Shown one piece after another: positions 36,001-44,976 of a stretch of 64,000 bases of DNA (positions are counted from its first letter, which is position 1; every line of letters starts with the position of its first letter). Both the position numbers and the translations under genes were made by a program. Location of the stretch: assembly GCA_964478225.1 (NCBI GenBank), contig CAYZHM010000004.1:62001-126000 (forward strand), written 5' to 3'. The DNA comes from CAYZHM01 sp964478225 (lineage in GTDB: Bacteria; Pseudomonadota; Alphaproteobacteria; Micavibrionales; Micavibrionaceae). The notes beneath the pieces were generated by a model, which had not been told where the DNA came from, searched no databases, and saw only the letters and a list, made by a program, of their open reading frames with translations.

Positions 36001-37080
36001 ATGGCCCAAAAACTAGCGATTCTCACCAGTGGCGGCGATTGTGCAGGGCTTAACGCCGTTTTGCGGGCTGTGGTGTTCCGTGCGCGTGAGCTTGGCTGGG
36101 ATGTTTTGGGCATTGAAAACGGTACGGCGGGCTTGCTTGATAAGCCCTATAGGGTGCGTGAGCTTCGGCGACGTGATTTTCACGGCTATATTATGCGGAT
36201 TGGCGGAACCATTTTGGGGACAACCAATAGTCGCAATCCTTTTGCTTATAAGATGGATGATGGGTCGGTGATTGATCGTTCGGATGAAGTGATTGCTGCC
36301 CTAAGGGAGCTTGGTGTTGAGGCCGTGATTGGAATTGGCGGAGATGGAAGCTTTGATATCCTAAGCCGGTTGACCGCAAAAGGCGGGATTAATTTTGTTG
36401 GCGTGCCGAAGACGATTGATAACGACCTTGATATGACGGATTTGTCCGTCGGGTTTGATACGGCGGTGGCGGTGGCGACGGAAGCTTTGGACCGGTTGCA
36501 GCCAACAGCGGCTTCCCATGACCGGGTGATGATTTTGGAAGTAATGGGGCGCGATGCGGGGCATATTGCTTTGGCGGCGGGGATTGCCGGCGGGGCAGAC
36601 GTTATTCTTATTCCTGAAATTCCTTATACGATTGAAAATGTGGCCAAGCAGATTAAAGCGGTTAAGGAGACTGGACGCAATTTTGCGCTGGTGATTGTGT
36701 CGGAGGCCGTGAAAACGCCGGAAGGGCAAAAACATCAGGTTGTCTATCATGGCGGCGAGACGCGTTATGGCGGGATTGGTGAATATCTGGCGCCGAGAAT
36801 TGCCGAGGCCACGGGGTTTGAAACGCGGACGACTGTTCTCGGACATGTGCAGCGCGGGGCTTCGCCGACATGGAATGATCGGTTGCTTGCACAATCATTG
36901 GGCGTGAAAGCGGTTGATTTGGTGCATGCGGGAACGTTCGGACGCATGGTGGCGTGGCAGAATATGCAGGCGGTCGATGTGGCGATTGGCGACGCGATTA
37001 AGAAGTGTCGTGTCGTAGACCCTAAGGGCTCTATGGTGCATACCGCGAAGGCTCTCGGTATTTCATTTGGGGATCAGTAG
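36001..37080 (+). CDS. pfkA: 6-phosphofructokinase family enzyme (ATP or pyrophosphate)
   Basis: Phosphorylates fructose 6-phosphate in glycolysis. The 359-residue protein has the N-terminal LTSGGDCAGLNAV, GIGGDGS (Gly116 at the position of E. coli Gly104), PKTIDND (Lys137 where E. coli ATP-PFK has Gly124), and MGRDAGHIA. Gly104 is typical of ATP enzymes while Lys124 is typical of pyrophosphate enzymes; this mix occurs in group III PFKs, so the phosphoryl donor cannot be read with certainty. Single gene with its own likely promoter. Confidence 0.93.
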   Translation: MAQKLAILTSGGDCAGLNAVLRAVVFRARELGWDVLGIENGTAGLLDKPYRVRELRRRDFHGYIMRIGGTILGTTNSRNPFAYKMDDGSVIDRSDEVIAALRELGVEAVIGIGGDGSFDILSRLTAKGGINFVGVPKTIDNDLDMTDLSVGFDTAVAVATEALDRLQPTAASHDRVMILEVMGRDAGHIALAAGIAGGADVILIPEIPYTIENVAKQIKAVKETGRNFALVIVSEAVKTPEGQKHQVVYHGGETRYGGIGEYLAPRIAEATGFETRTTVLGHVQRGASPTWNDRLLAQSLGVKAVDLVHAGTFGRMVAWQNMQAVDVAIGDAIKKCRVVDPKGSMVHTAKALGISFGDQ

Positions 37081-37085
37081 TTTAT

Positions 37086-37114
37086 TTGACATAATTATTT
37101 TTTTAATGTAGTTT
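37086..37114 (+). promoter_or_regulatory. Candidate promoter of the 180-aa gene and PH-domain genes
   Basis: Perfect TTGACA at 37086-37091, a 17-base spacer, then TAGTTT at 37109-37114. Start expected near 37121. Confidence 0.5.
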
Positions 37115-37140
37115 TGTAGCTGAAAACAGAGGCAAATACA

Positions 37141-37683
37141 TTGAAATTAGACGAACTCTACATGCAGGCTTTGCGGTCAAGAATGTGTTCAAACGTCGGC
37201 AATTCTGCTGTGTCGGGATTCAAGCGCGTTGTTATGGTCGGTGCATGGTTGGAGCACGATACATTTTTGAGCGGTAATGATCAGAAATTCTTAGAAATTT
37301 CTGCGCGACTTCTTCGGCAGTCCGGACACGCCTTGCATCCAGAATTCGATTTGGCGGTGATGGATATGAATTCTACAGGCGAAGATTTTAAAAAAGATAC
37401 ACCGGAAGCCGATCTTGTGATTGTTGCGCATATTCCTAGCGACACTCCTGAAGCTCGTGTTGCTAGTCGTATGTGCGGAAATTCAGAGCGTAATCCATTT
37501 TTGCTGAGTGATAATAAAATTTCTTGGCAGGAAGCAGTTGTCAAAGCTGGGGCCAAGGCTTTGGTTGTTATCGGGGAGCCTTGTTGCGATGTGGTCGCTA
37601 CAGATTTTCCTGATTTTAAAGAAGCTAGTGTACAATATTTTGGTGAGATGCGGGAGCTTAAATGCTCTTTGCTTTATTCTTAA
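37141..37683 (+). CDS. Unknown protein (180 aa)
   Basis: No family recognised. A soluble alpha/beta-looking protein with hydrophobic strands (VVMVGAWL, ADLVIVAHIP, AKALVVIGEP) spaced like a Rossmann-type fold, and five cysteines including a CC pair in GEPCCDVVA. The start is a TTG with AGAGG 8 bases upstream; the next ATG is seven codons in and has no site. A good promoter lies just upstream and two membrane PH-domain genes follow in the same direction. Confidence 0.7.
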   Translation: MKLDELYMQALRSRMCSNVGNSAVSGFKRVVMVGAWLEHDTFLSGNDQKFLEISARLLRQSGHALHPEFDLAVMDMNSTGEDFKKDTPEADLVIVAHIPSDTPEARVASRMCGNSERNPFLLSDNKISWQEAVVKAGAKALVVIGEPCCDVVATDFPDFKEASVQYFGEMRELKCSLLYS

Positions 37684-37707
37684 TAGAGCGTGTGATAGAT
37701 ATCAAAG

Positions 37708-38247
37708 ATGCTTTACGTTCAGGAATCGCTGGGGCCGAATGAAGAACTGATCCATGTCGGCAAATATAATGTGATGTACACGGTGCATGCAGCATTTTTG
37801 ATTGTGCTGAGTATGGCGGGGAGTCTTATTGTGATTGCCGCAGCAAATTTCATTTATAAACAGATCGGTTGGTTTCCGCAGAATTTGGGAATAGCGGATT
37901 CAATTCCTTATTTGCATCCGGGTGTGCGAATTGGCGCGTTTGCGTTGTTTTGCGTGGGTTTGATGGGGTTTGCGCAGATGATGATTGCGAAGATGACGAC
38001 GGAAATTGCGATTACAAATAATCGCCTTATCTATAAACGTGGATTGGTTGCGCGGCATATTGGCGAGATTGGGGTTGACCGGATTGAAGGCGTGACCGTG
38101 CTGCAGACGATTATGGGGCGGATTTTTAATTATGGACGTTTGTCTGTGCGCGGGATGGGGATTGGCGAGGTGATTTTGCCGGCAATTGAAAATCCCATCG
38201 GATTCCGGCAAGCTATAGAGAGGGCGAAGGCCTCAATGGGGAGCTGA
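37708..38247 (+). CDS. Membrane protein with bacterial PH domain (bPH2/DUF304), 179 aa
   Basis: Two hydrophobic segments (about residues 28-50 and 74-93) precede a YdbS-like PH domain: AITNNRLIYKRGLVARHIGEIGVDRIEGVTVLQTIMGRIFNYG is the family core, split here over residues 100-145. The domain should face the cytoplasm. It is followed 2 bases after its stop by a second protein of the same class, so the two probably form one complex. Function of the family is largely unknown. Confidence 0.85.
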   Translation: MLYVQESLGPNEELIHVGKYNVMYTVHAAFLIVLSMAGSLIVIAAANFIYKQIGWFPQNLGIADSIPYLHPGVRIGAFALFCVGLMGFAQMMIAKMTTEIAITNNRLIYKRGLVARHIGEIGVDRIEGVTVLQTIMGRIFNYGRLSVRGMGIGEVILPAIENPIGFRQAIERAKASMGS

Positions 38248-38249
38248 TT

Positions 38250-38711
38250 ATGGCGAGCAAGCAAGAGAATTCAATTCAGTCAAGGTTGGTGGCGGGAGAA
38301 GATATACTTGTGCAATCGGTTATTCACCCTGGGATTTACTGGAAGCCGGCGGCGTGTTTGTTGTTGGCGTTTTTATTCTTTTTCGTGGCGACGCAATTGG
38401 GGTTTTTGTTTACGTTTTTTGCGCTGCTTTATTTCTTTTATAATTATGTGCGGGCAAGCATTTTAATGTTTGTGGTTACAAACAAGCGGATTTTGGCACG
38501 GTATGGGATTTTGATGGTGGATATGGTGGATGTGCATTTTGACAAGATTGAGTCGATTGAACTGGAGCGGATGTTGCCGGGGTTTTTGCTGGGGTATTCC
38601 AATCTTGTTGTCATGGGGACAGGGAACCGCTTGATTGTTATTCCATATGTCGGTAATGGTGAAGCCATTCGCAAGGCGTATGATGAAGCGACGCTAACGA
38701 ACAAAGGTTAA
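38250..38711 (+). CDS. Membrane protein with bacterial PH domain (bPH2/DUF304), 153 aa
   Basis: Short relative of the preceding gene product: a hydrophobic hairpin (about residues 32-70) followed by FVVTNKRILARYGILMVDMVDVHFDKIESIELER and LGYSNLVVMGTG, the bPH2 pattern. It lies between the first PH-domain gene (2-base gap) and ilvD (2-base gap), a tight gene string. Confidence 0.85.
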   Translation: MASKQENSIQSRLVAGEDILVQSVIHPGIYWKPAACLLLAFLFFFVATQLGFLFTFFALLYFFYNYVRASILMFVVTNKRILARYGILMVDMVDVHFDKIESIELERMLPGFLLGYSNLVVMGTGNRLIVIPYVGNGEAIRKAYDEATLTNKG

Positions 38712-38713
38712 TT

Positions 38714-40462
38714 ATGATTTTTGACAAAAAGCGCGCCCATCCGGACGGATGGGACAAAAGCAAACTTGTTTCCCGTTATGTGACCGTGGGGCCGTCGAGT
38801 GCGCCGCACAGGTCAATGCTGCGCGCTATGGGCCTGAAGGACGAGGACATTGCAAAGCCTTTGGTGGGGGTCGCGACGTGTTGGAATGAAGCGGCGCCCT
38901 GCAACATTAATCTTGCAGCATTGGCGCAGCATGTGAAAAAAGGCGTATCGGAAGGCGGTGCAACGCCGCGTGAGTTTACGACGATTACAGTGACGGACGG
39001 GATTGCCAATGGGCATGAGGGAATGCGAGCGTCGCTTCCTTCAAGAGAGGTGATTGCAGATTCCGTTGAGCTGACAATGCGGGGGCATTGTTATGATGCG
39101 TTGGTGGGCTTGGCGGGATGTGATAAATCATTGCCGGGAATGATGATGGTGATGGCGCGATTGAATGTGCCGAGCGTGTTTCTTTATGGCGGGACGATCA
39201 TGCCGGGCAGCTTCAAGGGCAAGGATGCGGACATTATTACGGTTTTTGAGGCGGTCGGCGAGCATTCGGTTGGAAAATTGAGTGATGAGGAGCTTTATAC
39301 CTGTGAGTGTGGGGCATTGCCGGGCGCAGGGGCGTGCGGCGGTCAGTTTACGGCCAACACGATGAGCTGCGTGGCCGAGGCTTTGGGGTTGGCTGTGCCG
39401 GGGGCGAACGGTGTGCCGGCAGTTTATGAGAGTAAGGATGATTATGCACGTGCGTCAGGTGAGGCGGTTGTGAACCTGATCCGCAATGGCGGGCCTTTGC
39501 CGCGTGATATTATCACATTGAAATCATTGGAAAATGCTGCTGCTGTGGTGGCTGCGACCGGTGGGTCAACAAATGCGGCCTTGCACCTTCCGGCGATTGC
39601 GCATGAAGCCGGCATCGATTTTGACCTTTTTGAGGTGTCCGAGGTGTTTAAACGCACCCCGTACATAGCGAATTTAAGGCCAGCGGGGCGCTATCTTGCC
39701 AAACATCTCCATGATATCGGCGGTGTTCAGGTTGTATTGAAGGAACTTTTGGATAACGGATTTCTTCACGGCGACTGTATCACGGTTACCGGTAAGACAC
39801 TGGCGGAGAATCTTGAGACAGCTGTGTTCCCCGAGGGTCAGGATGTGGTTCATCGTGTGGCAAAACCGATTAGTTCAACGGGAGGCGTGGTGGGTCTGCG
39901 CGGCAATCTTGCGCCGGATGGTGCGATTGTAAAAGTGGCGGGCATGAAAAATTTAAAATTCTCTGGTCCGGCCCGGATTTTCAATGGTGAGGACGCGGCG
40001 TATGAGGCCGTAAAGAACGGTGCGTATCGAAAAGGCGATGTGATCATTATTCGTTATGAAGGGCCGAAAGGCGGGCCGGGCATGAAAGAAATGCTGGCGA
40101 CGACCGCTGCATTATACGGTCAGGGACACGGAAATGATGTCGCATTGATTACCGATGGGCGTTTTTCGGGTGGAACCAGAGGATTTTGTATTGGGCATGT
40201 GGGCCCGGAAGCCGCGGAAGGCGGGCCGATTGGGTTGATTGAGGATGGAGATATCATCACAATTGATGCTGAGGCGGGACGTTTGGATGTCGAATTGAGT
40301 GAAGACGAGTTAGAGGCGCGGCGCAAAAAATGGAAGCCCCGGCCCACAAATTATAATTCGGGAACGCTGGAAAAGTATGTTAAACTGGTCGGCAAGGCGC
40401 GTTATGGCGCTGTCACCCATTCCGGAGCCTCGGAAGAAACCCATGTCTTTGTTGAGTTGTAG
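38714..40462 (+). CDS. ilvD: Dihydroxy-acid dehydratase
   Basis: Iron-sulfur enzyme producing the 2-oxo acids of valine and isoleucine. The 582-residue protein shows the three cluster cysteines (ATCWNEAAPCN, GLAGCDKSLPG, GACGGQFTANTM) and the C-terminal DGRFSGGTRGFCIGHVGPEA. It starts 2 bases after the second PH-domain gene and its last 20 bases overlap the L,D-transpeptidase start. Confidence 0.96.
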   Translation: MIFDKKRAHPDGWDKSKLVSRYVTVGPSSAPHRSMLRAMGLKDEDIAKPLVGVATCWNEAAPCNINLAALAQHVKKGVSEGGATPREFTTITVTDGIANGHEGMRASLPSREVIADSVELTMRGHCYDALVGLAGCDKSLPGMMMVMARLNVPSVFLYGGTIMPGSFKGKDADIITVFEAVGEHSVGKLSDEELYTCECGALPGAGACGGQFTANTMSCVAEALGLAVPGANGVPAVYESKDDYARASGEAVVNLIRNGGPLPRDIITLKSLENAAAVVAATGGSTNAALHLPAIAHEAGIDFDLFEVSEVFKRTPYIANLRPAGRYLAKHLHDIGGVQVVLKELLDNGFLHGDCITVTGKTLAENLETAVFPEGQDVVHRVAKPISSTGGVVGLRGNLAPDGAIVKVAGMKNLKFSGPARIFNGEDAAYEAVKNGAYRKGDVIIIRYEGPKGGPGMKEMLATTAALYGQGHGNDVALITDGRFSGGTRGFCIGHVGPEAAEGGPIGLIEDGDIITIDAEAGRLDVELSEDELEARRKKWKPRPTNYNSGTLEKYVKLVGKARYGAVTHSGASEETHVFVEL

Positions 40463-42116
40463 AAGATTTCTTTTGTTGTCTGCGTGTTCCGTTGCGTTTG
40501 TGGTTTCCCCGGCGCCGGTTTATGCGGCCAATGATGTTGGCACGTTTATCAGCGATTTGTTTGCTGAAGAAGTGCGCGTTGGCACGATTGATGATGCGCG
40601 TCTTTATGACCGCGTTGTGTTGCAGAGTTTTTATGACGGGCGCGCGGGAAAGCTTTATTGGCACACAGACAAAGGCAGTCTAAAGTCTGATGCTTATAAG
40701 TTTGTAAAGCTTTTGGATGAGTCATGGACGCACGGTCTTAATCCGATGACTTACCATGCGTCTGAAATCCATGATCTTGTAAAAGATAGAGACCGCGAAC
40801 GTGCGGGCGAATTGGATGTCTTATTAAGCGATGCTTTTATAAGATATGTGCGGGCGATGTCAGGGATGCGTGTGTCCGCAGAAAAGATGGGCGTTGATAA
40901 GGCGAGTTGGCTGCAGCCTTATCCAACTGATGAAATTATGCGTTTTCTGATGACGGTTAAGGATTTTAGCGTGTTGCCTGAGACCATTATTGCAAAGAGT
41001 GCGACATATGACAGATTGCGTGCGGAACTTATTGAGTTGGCGCAGCAGGGCGGGTTTGATGAAAAGACCCCCCAATTGGATTTGGTTGGTGATGCGTTAA
41101 AACCCGGACAGCGCCGTGAGATTGTTCCAGCGTTGCGAGTGCGTTTGGGAGTTGAGCCGCAGACCAATGAACCGCTTTATTATGATGACCGTTTGTCGGC
41201 GGCTGTGATGAAGTTTCAGAGAGAAGTTGGTTTACCGGCGGACGGGGTTGTTGGGCCTGAGACGATTAATAATTTGAACAAAGGGCGGCGTGAACGCATG
41301 CTGCAGATTATTGCCAATCTGGAGAGGTTGCGTTGGAAGCCGGAACCGGAAGCCAAGCGTTTTGTCGTGGTGAATATTCCAACGGCCACGTTGTGGGCGA
41401 TTGATGATGGAAAGTTGTTTTTCGAGATGCCGGTGATTGTCGGCCGGCCAAAGCGGCCAACCAAGATGTTTATTACAAAAATTACCGGAGTGCGGGTTAA
41501 TCCGGACTGGACTGTGCCGCCGACAGTGCAGCGCGAGGATATTATTCCGGGGGCGAAAGAGGACCCTTATTATTTGTATGATCGAGGCATTGATGTTTTC
41601 AGTGGTTATGGGGCGGATGCGCATTCTATGGACTCAACGCAGATTGACTGGAATGAGATGAGCGCCAGTGAGCTTCGTCAATTAAGGTTTGTACAGCCGC
41701 CGGGGGATTATAACCCGCTGGGTCGTTACCGGGTTATTATGCCTAATTCTTATGATATTTATTTACATGATACGAATGAGAAGCATGCGTTTGACTCTGA
41801 GAAGAGGGCTTTGTCGTCTGGGTGCATACGATTGAAGGAGCCGCGCCAGATGACGGATTTTATTTTACAGAATTCAAGCTGGACCCAGGATAAGGTGGAT
41901 GCGGCCTATGATTCGGGCAAAAAACGCGATCTTATGATCTCGGAAGATTTGCCCGTCTATATTTTTTATTATACGATTTGGGCGGATAATTCTGGAAAAT
42001 TGATATTCGGTCATGACATTTATGGATGGGACAAGCGGTTGATTGAAGAGCTTGAGGCGATTGACGGATTTTATATTCCATCGCATAATGATCTGTCTGC
42101 TCAGCGCAATATTTGA
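40443..42116 (+). CDS. L,D-transpeptidase, YcbB/LdtD type
   Basis: Periplasmic enzyme forming 3-3 peptidoglycan cross-links. From the chosen ATG (40443, GGAAG 6 bases upstream) the protein has 557 residues: signal peptide ending near VYAAN, a central scaffold region, a peptidoglycan-binding motif (LSAAVMKFQREVGLPADGVV, then GPETINNLN, about 250-280), and a YkuD catalytic domain (about 305-475) with His442 in LHDTNEK and nucleophile Cys461 in SSGCIRL. The frame is open further upstream inside ilvD, but that part lacks a signal peptide. A DUF882 peptidase gene follows, the same neighbourhood as E. coli ycbB-ycbK. Confidence 0.93.
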   Translation: MSLLSCRRFLLLSACSVAFVVSPAPVYAANDVGTFISDLFAEEVRVGTIDDARLYDRVVLQSFYDGRAGKLYWHTDKGSLKSDAYKFVKLLDESWTHGLNPMTYHASEIHDLVKDRDRERAGELDVLLSDAFIRYVRAMSGMRVSAEKMGVDKASWLQPYPTDEIMRFLMTVKDFSVLPETIIAKSATYDRLRAELIELAQQGGFDEKTPQLDLVGDALKPGQRREIVPALRVRLGVEPQTNEPLYYDDRLSAAVMKFQREVGLPADGVVGPETINNLNKGRRERMLQIIANLERLRWKPEPEAKRFVVVNIPTATLWAIDDGKLFFEMPVIVGRPKRPTKMFITKITGVRVNPDWTVPPTVQREDIIPGAKEDPYYLYDRGIDVFSGYGADAHSMDSTQIDWNEMSASELRQLRFVQPPGDYNPLGRYRVIMPNSYDIYLHDTNEKHAFDSEKRALSSGCIRLKEPRQMTDFILQNSSWTQDKVDAAYDSGKKRDLMISEDLPVYIFYYTIWADNSGKLIFGHDIYGWDKRLIEELEAIDGFYIPSHNDLSAQRNI

Positions 42117-42224
42117 TTCTCGGGCGGCGTTTTTTGTTTCTCGTTTTGCCGGATTTGAACTTTACAGTGATAAATTTTGTGGTAGAACTTCCCCTTGGAA
42201 ATTGAAAAATAGAGAATAACAAGC

Positions 42225-42785
42225 ATGACCTCAATTCGAGCAATTTCAAGACGTGATATCCTTAAGTACGGTTTTGCAGGCGTTATTGGGTCTGCGGTGC
42301 CATTGCTGCTGACAAGCGGCGAGGCCTATGCGGCCAATGGCGGGACTTGGCGGGTTGCTTTCCGTCATCAGCATACTGGCGAGAGTTTTAATGGCGCGTA
42401 CCGCGTTGGCGATCAATATTTGCCGGAGGCGTTTGAGCGTTTGAGCTATGTGCTCCGCGATTTCCGCACGGATGAAACATTTCCGATGGATCCTTATACG
42501 ATTGATATTTTGAGCACTTTGCAGCGCAAGAGCGGTGCAAGCCGTGTGCTTGAAGTTTTGTCCGGTTACCGCAGCCCGAGAACCAATGCGATGTTGCGTG
42601 GGTCTGGTTCCGGTGTGGCAAGGAATTCTTTACATATGTACGGGCAGGCGATTGATATTCGTATGCCTGGTTATTCGACGGCCAATTTGCGTGATATGGC
42701 CAAGTCGTTGCGTGCTGGTGGTGTTGGCTATTATCCCAAGAGCAATTTTGTTCATGTGGATAGTGGTGATGTTCGCAGCTGGTAA
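42225..42785 (+). CDS. DUF882 / MepK-like peptidoglycan endopeptidase
   Basis: Predicted exported M15-type metallopeptidase acting on peptidoglycan cross-links. The N-terminus has a Tat-like signal (SRRDILKYG, hydrophobic core, cleavage near AYAAN). The catalytic core shows VLSGYRSPRTNAML, SLHMYGQAIDIR (His and Asp metal ligands) and NFVHVDSG (His, Asp). Length 186 is normal for DUF882. Beside an L,D-transpeptidase, as in E. coli ycbB-ycbK; in E. coli MepK opens 3-3 cross-links, so a linked function is inferred. Confidence 0.92.
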   Translation: MTSIRAISRRDILKYGFAGVIGSAVPLLLTSGEAYAANGGTWRVAFRHQHTGESFNGAYRVGDQYLPEAFERLSYVLRDFRTDETFPMDPYTIDILSTLQRKSGASRVLEVLSGYRSPRTNAMLRGSGSGVARNSLHMYGQAIDIRMPGYSTANLRDMAKSLRAGGVGYYPKSNFVHVDSGDVRSW

Positions 42786-42892
42786 AAACCTTTTATTCCT
42801 GAAAGTATTTTGGTTTTTGGTTTACAAAGCCCGCATTTTCTTATTAAGTCCCCTTTAAACTGATCTTTTGCTTCTACTATGAAGGACGCTGC

Positions 42893-43423
42893 GTGTTGGC
42901 GCGGTGGTTTGTGGCCATGGTTTTTATTGCGCTCGGGGCGAATTTACCGTCAGCGGATGGAACGCTGCCCACTGATACTTTGAGACTGGCTGTTCAGAAA
43001 TTGCAGGGCGAAAATGTAAACTTAACCGCTGCGTCTCGTATATGGCAAAGTGCCCCGATTCCGCATAATAAAAATCAACCTGATTTTTTTAATGCCGTTA
43101 TACAGGTGGATACAACTCTGGAACCACTGCATTTGCTGAAGTTTTTGCATGATACAGAAGAACGATTTGGGCGTGTCCGTTTGATCAAAAATGAACCCCG
43201 TGTTCTTGATTTGGACCTTATTTCTTACAAAGAAAAAATTATAAATGACCGCAATTTTCAGGTCCCGCATCCGAGGATGGGTGAGCGGGCGTTTGTTTTG
43301 ATGCCGCTGCGGGAAATTTGTGCGGATTGGCGGCATCCTGTTTCACGGGAAACAATCGATGAGATGATCAAATTATTGCCGCCAGGGCAAATTTTGCAAC
43401 CTATAGGGGAGAAAATTGCGTAA
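42893..43423 (+). CDS. folK: 2-amino-4-hydroxy-6-hydroxymethyldihydropteridine pyrophosphokinase
   Basis: Folate synthesis enzyme HPPK. MVFIALGANL opens the conserved core, with APIPHNKNQPDFFNAVI, and RVLDLDLISY carrying the Mg-binding Asp pair, then VPHPRMGERAFVL. The GTG at 42893 has AAGGA 7 bases upstream; ATG at 42917 begins the conserved core and is an alternative. The stop overlaps folP as TAATG, coupling the two steps. Confidence 0.94.
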   Translation: MLARWFVAMVFIALGANLPSADGTLPTDTLRLAVQKLQGENVNLTAASRIWQSAPIPHNKNQPDFFNAVIQVDTTLEPLHLLKFLHDTEERFGRVRLIKNEPRVLDLDLISYKEKIINDRNFQVPHPRMGERAFVLMPLREICADWRHPVSRETIDEMIKLLPPGQILQPIGEKIA

Positions 43424-44265
43424 TGGGTGCGATTAAGGGTCATATTTGTCATTCTTGGGGGAAATTTCCCTTGATCATGGGGGTGGTCAATGTGACCCCG
43501 GACAGTTTTTCAGATGGGGGTGAGTATTTCAGTGCAAAGGATGCTATCGCGCATGGGAAGAGGCTTATAGAGGATGGGGCCGATATTTTGGACGTTGGTG
43601 GGGAATCGACACGTCCTGGCGCGGTTAATGTTGGTGTGGCCGAGGAAATAAGGCGTGTTGTGCCGGTGATTGAAGGGTTGAGGAATTGTGGTCGCTGGAT
43701 CTCTGTAGACACCCGGAATGCCGAAACCATGCATGCGGCGATAGAGGCTGGAGCTCATATTGTGAATGATATTAGTGGCTTGACGCATGATGCGGAGAGT
43801 ATGGATGTGATCCGGCGCAAAAATACTCCCGTTATCCTCATGCATATGCAGAAAACGCCGGGGGATATGCAGAAAAATCCTATTTATAACAATGTTGTAG
43901 AGGATGTTTTTCAATGGCTTGAATCGCGGATTCAGGCCTGTAGGACGCACCGTATTGAAGCTGAAATGCTTATTGCGGATCCTGGCATCGGTTTTGGGAA
44001 ATCGGTTGAGCATAATCTTTTATTGCTTAGAAATATAAAGAAATTTCATGATTTAGGTGTCCCATTGCTTCTTGGGACCTCGCGCAAAAGTTTTATTGGC
44101 AAGTTGTGTGGAGATGCGCCGCCGGAGCACCGAATTGGTGGTTCTTTAAGTTCTGTGCTGTGGGGGCTTGCTCAGGGCGTGCAAATTTTCCGTGTGCACG
44201 ATGTTAGGGAAACAAAACAAGCCTTTGAAATTTATAACGCGATTTTAGCGGCGTCGCAGGAATAG
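43423..44265 (+). CDS. folP: Dihydropteroate synthase
   Basis: Joins the HPPK product with para-aminobenzoate. Family motifs GVVNVTPDSFSDGG, ILDVGGESTRPGA and the late GTSRKSFIG are all present in a 280-residue protein. It starts on the last base of folK. The 3' end overlaps the convergent phosphatase gene by 34 bases. Confidence 0.96.
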   Translation: MGAIKGHICHSWGKFPLIMGVVNVTPDSFSDGGEYFSAKDAIAHGKRLIEDGADILDVGGESTRPGAVNVGVAEEIRRVVPVIEGLRNCGRWISVDTRNAETMHAAIEAGAHIVNDISGLTHDAESMDVIRRKNTPVILMHMQKTPGDMQKNPIYNNVVEDVFQWLESRIQACRTHRIEAEMLIADPGIGFGKSVEHNLLLLRNIKKFHDLGVPLLLGTSRKSFIGKLCGDAPPEHRIGGSLSSVLWGLAQGVQIFRVHDVRETKQAFEIYNAILAASQE

Positions 44266-44864
44266 ACCAAAGATGGCTCACGGATGAGGCCGTCTTGCCA
44301 GCCATATTGCCAAATGTCCCAGGGGAATTCGGTTTTTGAGGGATTGGGCATGAATTCATAAAGGGTGCAGTTTGGCACGCCGATGATGTCGATGTTGTAG
44401 AATTTGCCAAAACAACGGAAGACGCCGCCGTGGCTGACGATCATGATGGGATTTTCTTCGCGCGCAAGGGCGTTGTTTTTTCCTCGTTTGGTTCTTGTTA
44501 GAAATTCCTCGTGTGTTTCGCCGTTTGGCGGATTAACCCAACCCTCGAGCAAGCCCGGGCAGTCATCGTAAGAAATACCTTCCCAGTCGCCGGCGTGCCA
44601 TTCGGCGAGGTCTGGATCTTCGTAGGTCACGGCTTGCAGATTGGCGTTGAGGATGTTGGCCGTATCGCGGGCGCGGGAGAGGTTGGAGTGAATTATTGCC
44701 TTAGGTTTGATTGCAAGATTGTCAATGATGATGCGCGTGGTTTCCGCTTGATAGCGGCCTTTTTCATTCAGGGGGGAATCGAGGCTGCCGGCCATGATGC
44801 GTGCGGCGTTGGCTTCGGTTTCGCCGTGACGGATCATGTAGAAATGTTTCGCTTTGATGGGCAT
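44232..44864 (-). CDS. Histidine phosphatase family protein
   Basis: Phosphoglycerate mutase-like phosphatase of 210 residues. MIRHGETEANAARIMAG holds the phospho-histidine (RHGE), the Arg and Glu of the pocket are in SRARDTANIL and LAEWHAGDWEG, and the second His is in IVSHGGVFR. Substrate unknown. Its AAAGGAA ribosome-binding site lies within the right-hand arm (minus-strand view) of a long inverted repeat (44866-44970), so folding of the leader could limit translation. Confidence 0.9.
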   Translation of the reverse strand: MPIKAKHFYMIRHGETEANAARIMAGSLDSPLNEKGRYQAETTRIIIDNLAIKPKAIIHSNLSRARDTANILNANLQAVTYEDPDLAEWHAGDWEGISYDDCPGLLEGWVNPPNGETHEEFLTRTKRGKNNALAREENPIMIVSHGGVFRCFGKFYNIDIIGVPNCTLYEFMPNPSKTEFPWDIWQYGWQDGLIREPSLVYSCDAAKIAL

Positions 44865-44865
44865 T

Positions 44866-44970
44866 CCAGTCGTTCCTTTTGCTTTTTCAGTGCGTTGCTT
44901 CGCTCCTAAGGTAGCAATTCGTACCTGTCGTCACTTGCGCCTGCTGAAAAAAGCAAAATCAAACGACTGG
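44866..44970. repeat. Nested palindrome A (phosphatase leader)
   Basis: Outer arms CCAGTCGTTCCTTTTGCTTT and onward (44866-44890) and the complementary 44944-44970 (ending CAAACGACTGG) pair with two small irregularities. An inner pair AGGTA/TACCT closes the loop. The inner segment shares GCGTTGCTTCG and CTTGCGCC with palindrome C. A T-rich run follows at 44973. It lies between two minus-strand genes and may act as terminator for nadX and as translational control of the phosphatase. Confidence 0.75.
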
Positions 44971-44976
44971 GAGTTT

